A DNA stretch of 64,000 nt, from the NCBI RefSeq assembly GCF_009663685.2, contig NZ_RCOG02000032.1, positions 486,373 through 550,372 of the forward strand, given 5' to 3'. A program made the position numbers and the translations under genes. Positions within the stretch are counted from its first letter, which is position 1. Each line of letters starts with the position of its first letter. The DNA comes from Cupriavidus sp. U2. GTDB lineage: Bacteria > Pseudomonadota > Gammaproteobacteria > Burkholderiales > Burkholderiaceae. Positions 50,058 through 58,450 of the stretch are shown here, piece by piece. The notes beneath the pieces are model-generated. The model saw only the letters and a program-made list of their open reading frames with translations, ran no database searches and was not told where the DNA came from.

Positions 50058-51260
50058 GTGAGCGCCCCGCCACCGCCGGCGTGGCTCGATGCGCTGCTGC
50101 GCGTGGTGCAGGAAGTCCAGCTCGCGCTGTGGCAACTCTGGCACGCGCTGGGCTGGTCTGGCAATCTGCACGGCCAGCCTGCGTGGCCGTGGTCGCACCG
50201 CATTGCCGGGGAAACCCTGCTGATCGACCTGGGGCTGGCGCGCCAGCTTGGCCTGTCGGTGCTGGCCATCGTGCTGGCGCTGACCTGCCTGGTCGTGGCG
50301 CTGGGCTGGCGCCGGCGGCGCATGGTGTGGCTGGGCATCGGCGCGCTGGCGCTGGTGGCGGCGCCCTGGCCTTCGCCGGTGCTGCTCGTCACGCCTGCGG
50401 CCCCGACCAGCTTTCACCAGAGCCCGACCCGATTCGCCGTGGATGCCATCGCCACTGGCGCGCAGGTCTACGCGCAGCATTGCGTGGCGTGCCACGGCAC
50501 CGATGGCCGGGGCGAAGGTCCGCAGGCGGCCACGCTGTCACGCTGGCCGCCGACCTTCCTGAGTCCGCTGCTGGGCCGGCGCGCCGAAGGCGAACTGTTC
50601 TGGCACATCGTGGCCGGCATGCGCGACGGCGATGGGCACACGACGATGCCGGCCTTCGGCGACCAGCTTGACGATGCCCAGGCATGGGCGGTGATCGATT
50701 ACCTGAAGACGCTGGCCGCCGGCACCGGCGGCGCTACGCAAGGCAGTTGGCCGGTGCCGCTGCGACTGCCCGATGTGACGGTGCGCTGCGGCGCGGCGCC
50801 GCCACGTGCGCTGGACGACTGGCGCGGACGCCAGCGCGTGCGTGTCGTGGCGTTCGACGGCGCGCCTGCCACGTTACCGTTCGACGATCCACGCTTTCTC
50901 ACGTTGCTGGTCACGCCCGATGGCCTTCCGCCAGCCACGATTCCGGATTTCCGCGCCGGTTGCGTGGCCGCGTCCGCGCAGGCCTGGCCCGTGTTCGCGC
51001 GGATCGCGGGGGTCGATCCAGCACGGTTGCCCGGCACCACATGGCTGGCCGATCGCGACGGCTGGCTGCGCGCGCAGGCTGCCCCCGGGGGCAATGGCTG
51101 GAGCGACGCCAGCCTCGTTTGCACGGCGGGACAGCCGGCGCAGGGCGCGCCGGGCGGCCGGGGTGCCGGCCAGCGCCCGCCGCCCGATGGCCTGACCGCG
51201 CTGCTGCTGCGCATCGACGCGGAGCCGGTGCGCCTTGTGCAAGGGGGATTCATTCACTGA
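50058..51260 (+). CDS. Membrane-anchored c-type cytochrome with C-terminal extra domain
   Basis: The 400-residue protein starts at a GTG 21 bp after the ABC ATPase gene. It has two membrane helices at about 63-83 and 88-106, then a class I cytochrome c domain (about 128-215) with haem motif CVACH (142-146) and axial Met197 in TTMPAFG. A C-terminal part of about 180 residues with three scattered cysteines is not recognised. It may take electrons from, or give them to, an enzyme of the sulfur island, for example a sulfite-oxidising step, but none is encoded adjacent. A general respiratory role is possible. Confidence 0.83.
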   Translation: MSAPPPPAWLDALLRVVQEVQLALWQLWHALGWSGNLHGQPAWPWSHRIAGETLLIDLGLARQLGLSVLAIVLALTCLVVALGWRRRRMVWLGIGALALVAAPWPSPVLLVTPAAPTSFHQSPTRFAVDAIATGAQVYAQHCVACHGTDGRGEGPQAATLSRWPPTFLSPLLGRRAEGELFWHIVAGMRDGDGHTTMPAFGDQLDDAQAWAVIDYLKTLAAGTGGATQGSWPVPLRLPDVTVRCGAAPPRALDDWRGRQRVRVVAFDGAPATLPFDDPRFLTLLVTPDGLPPATIPDFRAGCVAASAQAWPVFARIAGVDPARLPGTTWLADRDGWLRAQAAPGGNGWSDASLVCTAGQPAQGAPGGRGAGQRPPPDGLTALLLRIDAEPVRLVQGGFIH

Positions 51261-51406
51261 AGCCCTCGCCATGGGGGCATTTGCGTTGCGTCAACTCGCC
51301 GCCAGGACGAGAAAAATCCGCACCCACAATTAGAAATGTCCTAACGACGTCGAGCGGCACGGCAAGTAGCGTTGAGAGCTCTCCCCAACGCCAAGCCTTG
51401 AAGACG

Positions 51407-52084
51407 ATGTCGCTGGAACTGACACCCGCCAATGCCGAGACCGGCGCCGAAACCGACGCTGCCGCGCTGAAGACCTGGACGGGCCGCTATGCCGTGTCGG
51501 CCGGCCTGTTCGAAGTCAGGCCTCGCTATCTGCCGCGCGACGCACGCCCCATCCTCGACGATGACCTCGACTGCATCATCGGCTACCACCGCCGTTTTGG
51601 GCTGCGCAGCCATCTCTACGATCTCAATGGCGACATGTTTTCGGTAGCGGAAGACCTGTCGAACCTGCCGCCGCCCGAAAAGCGCGACCCGCTGATGGTG
51701 GTGGGCGGGCTCTGGCGCGCAAACGTGCGCGGCGTGACCGCCGTGGGCCTGACCGGCACCGGCGCCACACTGGCCACAGCCACGCTGGCCCAGTTGCGCA
51801 CCCGCTTTGCCCGCCTGGCGCAGTCATCGCTGCTTTACCGGGGCGCGGCCCTGGCGCGCATGGACGATCCGCAGCGATTCGTGCCGGTGCATATCCTGCG
51901 GCTGGCAATGCGTCACGGCGAATCCGTGACCCCGCCGCCAGGACTGACCCGGGCGTCGCGTTACCTGGCCTCCATGCTGATCCGCCGGCAGCCATTCATG
52001 CTCGACGTGGTGACCGCCAACGGCAATACGACGATCGTGGACTTCGAGTACTGGCGTTACGCCGATGCGCTGCCGGCCGCGTGA
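51407..52084 (+). CDS. Hypothetical protein
   Basis: I do not recognise this 225-residue protein. It is soluble, without signal peptide or membrane helix. Notable stretches are GRYAVSAGLFEVRPRYLPRD, the acidic ILDDDLDCIIGYHRRFGLRSHLYDLNGD, and a C-terminal DVVTANGNTTIVDFEYWRY. ATG 51407 is the first that fits; the frame is open far upstream through the cytochrome gene. It converges with the heptosyltransferase gene and their last 28 bp overlap tail to tail. Confidence 0.65.
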   Translation: MSLELTPANAETGAETDAAALKTWTGRYAVSAGLFEVRPRYLPRDARPILDDDLDCIIGYHRRFGLRSHLYDLNGDMFSVAEDLSNLPPPEKRDPLMVVGGLWRANVRGVTAVGLTGTGATLATATLAQLRTRFARLAQSSLLYRGAALARMDDPQRFVPVHILRLAMRHGESVTPPPGLTRASRYLASMLIRRQPFMLDVVTANGNTTIVDFEYWRYADALPAA

Positions 52085-53073
52085 ACCGGCACGCCCGCAG
52101 GTGCCGGGCTTGCATGCGTGACGTGATCGATGGCGCGCAGCACCTCGTCCACCGAGGGTGGGGCGCCGTTATCGCCAACCGACACCGACTGTCCAGGCTT
52201 GTTCACGCCAAAATGCGGACGCGACGTCGCGGTGAACAGCATGACGGTCGGCTTGCCCAGCGCATCGGCCAGATGCACGAAGCCGGTGTCCATGCCGACG
52301 ACCAGAGCGGCGGCATCGACGCGCTGCGCGCACTCGGTGATCGACATGCGCGGCAGCACCTCGGCGCCGGGGATGGCTGCGGCCAGCGCCTGGGCTTCCT
52401 GCTGCTCCTTCTGCGAGCCCCATGGCAGCTGCACGCGGTAGCCGCGCCGCGCCAGCTGGTGCCCGATCTCGATCCAATTGGCCTGCGGCCACTTCTTGAT
52501 GTCGAGCGACGTCGCGTGGAACAACAGCGCGCGTGGCACGCCATCGGCGTTCAGCGGCGTGGCCGGTGCCGGCACCCGAAGTTCGGCTGTTTCGTGCGGC
52601 TCGATGTCGTACCCCAGCGCGTTGGCCACCACCATGCGCATCTTCTGGCGGCAGTTGGCATCGCCGTGCGGACCAAAAATCTCGGTGTAGGCGAACACGG
52701 CCTTTGCTTCGCCGAGAAACTCCGCGGCATAGCCGAGGCGCCGCCTGGTCCGTGCCAGCCTGGCGGCGATGGCACTCTTGTAAACGCCGTGGACGTCGAT
52801 GGCCACGTCATAGCGTTCGCGGCGCAGCGACATCAGTGCGCCGATGATGCCGCGCAGGTCGCGCCATTTGCGGCCATTCTTCTTGAACTGGCGCAGAGGC
52901 GGCGCGATGACACGGTCGATGCCGACCGCCCAACTGGGAATATCCGCGCACGACGCGTCGGCAATCCAGTCGATTTTGGCGTCCGGATAGGCACGGCGCA
53001 GGTCGTACAACAGCGGCAGGGTATGCACCATGTCGCCAAGCGAGGTGATCTTGATAAGCAGGATGCGCTTCAT
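52057..53073 (-). CDS. waaC: Lipopolysaccharide heptosyltransferase I
   Basis: WaaC adds the first heptose to Kdo2-lipid A from ADP-heptose. The 338 residues are a GT9 family enzyme: KRILLIKITSLGDMVHTLPLLYDLRRAYP opening, KKWPQANWIEIGHQLARRGYRVQLPWGSQKEQQ in the middle, and the ADP-heptose site VVGMDTGFVHLADALGKPTVMLFTATS. The KITSLGDMVH pattern fits WaaC rather than WaaF. It is monocistronic here, not in an LPS cluster. Confidence 0.9.
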   Translation of the reverse strand: MKRILLIKITSLGDMVHTLPLLYDLRRAYPDAKIDWIADASCADIPSWAVGIDRVIAPPLRQFKKNGRKWRDLRGIIGALMSLRRERYDVAIDVHGVYKSAIAARLARTRRRLGYAAEFLGEAKAVFAYTEIFGPHGDANCRQKMRMVVANALGYDIEPHETAELRVPAPATPLNADGVPRALLFHATSLDIKKWPQANWIEIGHQLARRGYRVQLPWGSQKEQQEAQALAAAIPGAEVLPRMSITECAQRVDAAALVVGMDTGFVHLADALGKPTVMLFTATSRPHFGVNKPGQSVSVGDNGAPPSVDEVLRAIDHVTHASPAPAGVPVHAAGSASA

Positions 53074-53236
53074 GCGGGGGCGGCTTGTTTGAGCGAACGC
53101 GGCCGGATCTGCCGCGTTGGAAAGGCGCTAGTATGCCCCAGACCGCCAGCACCAGCGCGTGACGCAAATGTAATGAATTGCACACATCACAAATTCGCCA
53201 GCCGCCACCAGCCAGCCGCATGGCGGTCGATCGACG

Positions 53237-53854
53237 TCAGTGCGCCAACGCCGAAGCATCCGCCACGATCGTGGCAAACCTGTCGTTCAGCGCGGCCAGT
53301 GTCACGCGGTGCAGTTCGGCGGCGCGCAATGGGTCGCCACCAAGCGGATCGGGCAGATCGCGCGTGGCACAGCCCGCTGCGACCAGCGTGACGCGATAGC
53401 CATGATCCAGCGCCGACCGCACGGTCGCGCTGATGCACATATGGGTCTGAAAGCCCGCCACGATCAGTTCCTTGCGGCCGAGCGCGCCAAGCAGCGCGGC
53501 CAGATCGGTGCCCGCAAAGCTGTTTGGCAGGTTCTTGATGACCGTCTGCTCGCCTTCGGCGGGGGTAAGGCCCTCGATGATGGCCGCGAACGGGCCGGTC
53601 GGGTCGAACGCACCGCCAGGCTTGCCGTGGTGAACCACGTGAATGACCGGCGTGCCGTGCTGGCGCGCCTGCGATAGCAGCGCGGCGCACTCGGCCACGG
53701 CTGCCGGCATGCCGGTCAGCGGCAGCTTCCCATCGACGTATTCGCGCTGGTGATCGACCAGCACCAGCACGGCGTCCGACCACGCGGACGGCTGGCGGCT
53801 GGCACCGGCGGCATCGAGCAGGGTGAAGGGCTTGGCGGCAGGCGTTGCGGTCAT
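53237..53854 (-). CDS. Isochorismatase-like cysteine hydrolase
   Basis: A 205-residue member of the isochorismatase superfamily: catalytic Asp in AVLVLVDHQREYVDG, Lys in TVIKNLPNSFAGTDL, and nucleophilic Cys in VAGFQTHMCISATVRSALDHGY. Such enzymes hydrolyse nicotinamide, ureido or similar compounds; the substrate is unknown. The start MTATPAAKPFTLLDAAG is preferred over an upstream extension that would run through the promoter. It is divergent from a LysR gene, the likely regulator. Confidence 0.87.
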   Translation of the reverse strand: MTATPAAKPFTLLDAAGASRQPSAWSDAVLVLVDHQREYVDGKLPLTGMPAAVAECAALLSQARQHGTPVIHVVHHGKPGGAFDPTGPFAAIIEGLTPAEGEQTVIKNLPNSFAGTDLAALLGALGRKELIVAGFQTHMCISATVRSALDHGYRVTLVAAGCATRDLPDPLGGDPLRAAELHRVTLAALNDRFATIVADASALAH

Positions 53855-53941
53855 GACGGTCTCCGTACAGTGAAAAGTGGCTATGCAGGCATCGTAGAGG
53901 CCGGTAAGCTGTACGCCAATTAGCCACGAGATCACACATAC

Positions 53942-53957
53942 TGTGCAAAAAAGCACA
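53942..53957. promoter_or_regulatory. Palindrome over the LysR start codon
   Basis: TGTGC-AAAAAA-GCACA covers the GTG start of the LysR gene, in the 88-bp divergent gap region. It could be an autoregulatory LysR site, but it encodes the first residues too. Confidence 0.35.
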
Positions 53958-54803
53958 ATCACCTGGGATGACCTGCTGACCCTGTCCACGCTGATGCGGG
54001 TCGGCAGCTATTCGGCGTGCGCGCGTGAACTCGATATCACGCACGCCACCGCCATCCGGCGCATCCGGCGACTCGAAACCGCGCTCGGCAAACCCGTGGC
54101 CACGCGCACGGACGGGACGTTCGTACTCACTGCCGCCGGACGCAACGCGCTGGCCGCCGCGCGCGAGATGGAGCAATCCGCCGACCGGCTGCTGCGCGAG
54201 ATCGAAGGCGCAAGCGCGGGCGTGTCGGGGGTGGTGCGGGTTGCCGCGACCGCCTCGCTCGGCAGCCATTTCCTGACGCCGCGCCTGCCCGCCTTCTACG
54301 CGCGCAATCCCGACGTGGAAGTGCGGCTCGAAGTGGATAACCGCGTCACCAGCCTGGCCCGGCGTCGTGCGCATATTGCGGTACGCCTGGCTCGGCCGCA
54401 GGAAGACTCGCTGATCGCGCAGCGCGCCGGCACGATCCAGTTCGGGCTCTATGCGCCGGCCGTCATGTCCGCCGCCGCGGCGGAGTCGCGCGACACACCG
54501 CTGTGCGGACTGCTCGACGAAGGCTTCTCACTGCCCGAAGTCGACTGGCCACAGGAGCAGGGACGGCGCTTCTCATTCCAGTCCAACAGCTTCGCGGCTG
54601 TGCGCGAAGGCGTGCGCGCAGGCCTCGGCGTGGCATTGCTGCCCCACTACCTGGCTGCCGGCGAGCCCGGCCTGGCGCTCGTACGCAATGTCCCGGAGGT
54701 CTCCCGCGAAATCTGGCTCGCCTATCCGCCAGAGTTCCGGGGGGCATCGCGATTCCGCCCCCTCATCGACTGGCTCGCGGAGGCACTGGCTACCTGCCCG
54801 TGA
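53943..54803 (+). CDS. LysR family transcriptional regulator
   Basis: The 286-residue protein has an N-terminal winged helix-turn-helix (TWDDLLTLSTLMRVGSYSACARELDITHATAIRRIRRLETALGK) and a LysR substrate-binding domain (about 90-286). It begins at GTG 53943. It is divergent from the isochorismatase-like gene and probably controls it. The effector is unknown. Confidence 0.9.
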   Translation: MQKSTITWDDLLTLSTLMRVGSYSACARELDITHATAIRRIRRLETALGKPVATRTDGTFVLTAAGRNALAAAREMEQSADRLLREIEGASAGVSGVVRVAATASLGSHFLTPRLPAFYARNPDVEVRLEVDNRVTSLARRRAHIAVRLARPQEDSLIAQRAGTIQFGLYAPAVMSAAAAESRDTPLCGLLDEGFSLPEVDWPQEQGRRFSFQSNSFAAVREGVRAGLGVALLPHYLAAGEPGLALVRNVPEVSREIWLAYPPEFRGASRFRPLIDWLAEALATCP

Positions 54804-55043
54804 ACCTGATGCGGCCATCCCGTTGTCGCGCCGCCACCCTGAAGCGGCGCATCCGCCACCCCATGTGGGAAGCCGCACGTGTTTCCATCGCTGCTATTAC
54901 CGAAAAAAACAGCAGTTCTGCTACGCTCTGACCGGGTTGCCAAGGCCGCATCGTCAAGGTGCGTTCAGGGAAATGGGCAGGGTCGCTGCATTGAAGCCCA
55001 GGCAGCCGGAAAACGGGTCAGTGCGCAGAACAAAAAGAGATTC

Positions 55044-57032
55044 ATGCGGCACTCATTGAAGTATCGAATGGCAATCGCGGCCGCGACGGTTGTTACGCTG
55101 GTATTCGTGGTGCGGGTCGGGTTTTCTCAGATCTACGCATACACGCGCCTGAAAGAAGTCGTTCAGGCCCAGCAGGACACGCTGGTCAAGCTGGTCGCCG
55201 ATCAACTCGACGAAAAGCTCGAGTCGCGCGCTATCGTATTGCGGCGGCTCGCGCGCACGCTCGCGCCCATCCTCGATCGTCCCGCCGGTCAACTGCGCCA
55301 GATGGCCATCGATACGGTCGACATGCCCCAGCACTTCAATGCCACCTTCCTGGCCTCCACCGATGGCACGCTTGTCTTCAGCACCGCCGTGCCCGATGGC
55401 GTCAAGATGACCGTTGGCGATCGGGATTACTTCAAGGCCATCGTCAACGGCGCGGACTTTGCCGTCTCCGACCTGCTGCAAGGCAAGCACTCGAGCGCCC
55501 CCGGCGTCATCCTGGCCGTGCCGTTGCACGACAGCCATGGCCAGTTGCGGGGTGTGGTGGGCGGCGTGCTGAACCTGTCGGCAGAGAACTTCCTGGGCGA
55601 CCTGGCGCATCACCGCGTAGGTGTCACCGGCTTCTATTGCCTGGTGTCGGCCGGGCCGAATCCGCGCTATGCGATGCACCCTGATGCGGCAAAGGTCCTG
55701 ACCCCTGCGCAGGCGGTTGGCGAATCCTGCGGCGCCGAAGCCCCCGAATCGACACTGGAGTCGATCTGGCCGGAGCAGCCTGTGGTCGCCCGCTTCCTGC
55801 TGGAGTCGAATGGCTGGGAAGTCATCTCGGTCCTGCCTGCCGCCGAAGCCTACGCACCGCTGGTCGAAGTGCGCCAGCGGGCCGTCATCCTGGGCATCGT
55901 GACGTTGCTGGCGGCCGCGATTCTGATGTGGGCCGTGATCCGGCACCTGCTGGCGCCGCTGGAGCGCCTGCATCGGACCGTGCGACGTCTTTGCGAACAG
56001 CCCGCCGCCATGGCGGAACTGCCCGTGCGCCGCGACGACGAAATCGGCGAACTGGCCGGGGCGTTCTCGGAGGTCATGACCCAGCTGATCGAGCGGGAAG
56101 CCGCGCTCAAGGCCGCCAACAGCAAGGCAGCGGCCAGCGAGAAGCGCCTGGAGGCCATCGCCAACCATGTTCCGGACCTGGTGGCCTTCGTCGACGCCGG
56201 CGAGCGGTTCGTGTTCGTCAACCAGGCCTACGCACGCCATTTCGGCTTGCCCGCCAGCCAGATCACGGGCCTCTCGCTGCGCGAGCTCTGGGGCACGCCC
56301 GAGTACGTCGCCCACAAGCCGTACCTGGAGCAGGCCTGCGCGGGCGAGCCCGTCACCTACAGCCGCGAGGACGCCGAGGGCCGGGCCTGGGAAATGACTT
56401 TCCAGCCCGCCTGGAACGATACGAAGGACGCCGTCACCGGACTGCACATGTTCGCCCGTGACATCACCGGCGAACGCCAGAAGCTGCGCTCGCTGGAAGC
56501 CCAGACGCTGTCCGATCACCTGACCGGCCTGCTCAACCGCAAGGGCTTCGACCGTCGCCTGCAGGAAACCATGGCCCGCGCCGATGCGGGTGGCTACCGC
56601 ACCGCGCTGCTGCTGGTAGACCTTGACGACTTCAAGGCCGTCAACGACAACTACGGGCACCCCATCGGCGACCAGTTGCTGGTTGCCTTCGCGGAACGCC
56701 TGCGCGCCTGCGTGCGGGCCGGCGACGCCGTGGCGCGGATCGGCGGCGACGAATTCGCCATCGTGCTCGACAACGTAGGCCATCCCAATACGGTCGAACG
56801 GATTGCCCAGACGGTGGTGCATGCAGCGATGCGGCCGTTCGATATCGACGGGCGCCGGCTGGTCTCCACGGCCAGCGTAGGCAGCGCGATGCATCGGCCG
56901 GACCAGGGCACGTCGGTCAGCGAACTGTTCATGCGCGCCGACATGGCGCTGTACGATGCCAAGCGGCATGGCAAGGCCTGCTATGCGTCGACGGGGGCCA
57001 GGTGGCCGGAGGACGCATCCTCGGACGTCTGA
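55044..57032 (+). CDS. Diguanylate cyclase with Cache, HAMP and PAS domains
   Basis: A 662-residue membrane sensor that should make c-di-GMP. It has a first helix at about 9-28, a periplasmic dCache-like domain (about 35-280), a second helix (RAVILGIVTLLAAAILMWAVI), HAMP, PAS (about 370-490), and a GGDEF domain with an intact active site RIGGDEF (567-571). An RxxD inhibitory site (R558-D561) sits five residues before it, so product inhibition is expected. There is no EAL domain. The start MRHSLKYRMAIAAATVV directly precedes the first helix. The 240-bp gap upstream shows no gene. Its 3' end overlaps the broken ATPase gene by 52 bp. Confidence 0.92.
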   Translation: MRHSLKYRMAIAAATVVTLVFVVRVGFSQIYAYTRLKEVVQAQQDTLVKLVADQLDEKLESRAIVLRRLARTLAPILDRPAGQLRQMAIDTVDMPQHFNATFLASTDGTLVFSTAVPDGVKMTVGDRDYFKAIVNGADFAVSDLLQGKHSSAPGVILAVPLHDSHGQLRGVVGGVLNLSAENFLGDLAHHRVGVTGFYCLVSAGPNPRYAMHPDAAKVLTPAQAVGESCGAEAPESTLESIWPEQPVVARFLLESNGWEVISVLPAAEAYAPLVEVRQRAVILGIVTLLAAAILMWAVIRHLLAPLERLHRTVRRLCEQPAAMAELPVRRDDEIGELAGAFSEVMTQLIEREAALKAANSKAAASEKRLEAIANHVPDLVAFVDAGERFVFVNQAYARHFGLPASQITGLSLRELWGTPEYVAHKPYLEQACAGEPVTYSREDAEGRAWEMTFQPAWNDTKDAVTGLHMFARDITGERQKLRSLEAQTLSDHLTGLLNRKGFDRRLQETMARADAGGYRTALLLVDLDDFKAVNDNYGHPIGDQLLVAFAERLRACVRAGDAVARIGGDEFAIVLDNVGHPNTVERIAQTVVHAAMRPFDIDGRRLVSTASVGSAMHRPDQGTSVSELFMRADMALYDAKRHGKACYASTGARWPEDASSDV

Positions 57033-58268
57033 AGCCCGGCCCCGGACGTCGGCACGATGAACGGGTCCAGGTCCTCGTCGCCGTCCGACCGTCTCCCGCC
57101 CGGCATCGCGGGCACGATATCGAGCAGCCCCGCCCGCCGCATGGCACCTGCCAGCGTCGGGTCCGCGAGCATATGGATACCCAGTACCGAGCCCCACATC
57201 AGTTTCAGGGCAGTCAGCCGCTTCAGGGACTGTTCGATATCGCGCCGCTCCGGCGCCCGGCTCCAGTCAGGGTCCAGTTCCTGCACGACCGTCCGGTACA
57301 GCCCCATCGTCCGGGTGTCGAACCCGGCAATCGTGGACGGCGTGGCGGCCACCACGCGCAGGACCGCATCGTCGATCGGGTCCAGCGGATCCATGGCTTT
57401 CAGGAAAGGCTGGTGAACCTTGGCCAGGCGGAGGTCAACGGCCCGTTCGAATGCGTACCTGACGCCCGCCCCCTCGAACTGGCCGTAGAGCGCCACCCGC
57501 AACGCGGCGTCCATCAGTACTTCAGGACGACTTTCCGCCCGCTGGAACATCCGCTCGAGCAGCGCATCGTCGGCGGCAGGCGGCAGGCGGCAGTTCATAT
57601 TTGCGCCGTACCCACTGCAGGAAGTCGGCGCCGAGTTCCGGAAACGCAAACTGCGACGCGCTGTACATCGTGTGCCGTCCGCCCAGCATCATCAGCAGCT
57701 TCGTGCGGTCGGAGCCCGTGAACACGGTCCGTACGCCATACAGTCCCCGGTCGTTGTTGAGCAGGTCCCGGGTGGCTTTCAGCGTGTACAGCATGCTGTC
57801 CCCACGCTCGGTTGCCAGCATCTGCTGCGCTTCGTCGATGATCAGGATGATCGGACGACGCGTCCTGGCCGACAACGCCTCCATCGAGCGGTAGACCCAC
57901 AGCCCTCCGCGCTTCTCGGGTATCTCGCCGTGACCGAAGGCCAGCGACAGGCTGCCGAAACCGACCCCCTTCAGCCCCACCGCCTGCGCGAATCTGGCGG
58001 CGATGCGCTCGTTGGCATCCAGCGCCTTCTGGACCCCAGCGATTACCACGTCCGCCGGGTCCTTGTCTGTCTCGCCCCACAGATCCACCATCACCACCAG
58101 GGCGCCAAGCCTGCGGATGGCAGGCGCCACCTCCTGCCGAAGGAACGTGCTCTTGCCGATGCCACGCGATCCGATCAGCGCGATGACCTTGCTGGCCGGC
58201 CCATGCACCAGCTTCCGCGCGATATCCGCGGCAAGCCTGGGGCGTTCGAAATGATCCGACAAATCCAT
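56981..58268 (-). pseudogene. AAA-type ATPase gene, frameshifted by a 7-bp repeat
   Basis: The N-terminal part (58268-57522) encodes a P-loop ATPase: Walker A GSRGIGKST (about 33-41), Walker B IILIIDEAQQM, sensor VFTGSDRTK, then FPELGADFLQWVRRKYELPPAA, after which it goes off frame and stops. The expected continuation DDALLERMFQRAESRPEVLMDAALRVAL lies in another frame and runs to 56981. The shift is at a TGCCGCC heptamer present three times. With two copies the gene would read through as one protein of about 426 residues. I do not know its role; neighbours are a diguanylate cyclase (tail to tail) and the glycerol transporter. It may be an inactive allele or a phase-variable gene. Confidence 0.75.
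57572..57592. repeat. Three tandem copies of a 7-bp repeat
   Basis: GGCGGCA occurs three times in a row (57572, 57579 and 57586); on the coding strand it is TGCCGCC. Since 7 is not a multiple of 3, gaining or losing one copy changes the reading frame of the ATPase gene. Confidence 0.9.
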
Positions 58269-58377
58269 ATCGCTCCTCGTTCATCAAGACCCGCGAGCGA
58301 TTCTAGGCAGCCCAGCTCCACAGTCCACCCCTCAACCCCGACTGCAACAGCAATATTCCAATCCTTAACAGATCCAC

Positions 58378-58417
58378 AAAAAAATGAAGCGGTGACGCAA
58401 CACGCGCCACCGCTTCA
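58378..58417 (-). terminator. Terminator of the glycerol transporter operon
   Basis: On the minus strand TGAAGCGGTG...CACCGCTTCA (10-bp stem) is followed by a run of seven T. It lies about 35 bp after the glpV stop. Confidence 0.85.
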
Positions 58418-58450
58418 CACTGCAGGCTGAACACCCCGTTCAGCGAAGGA

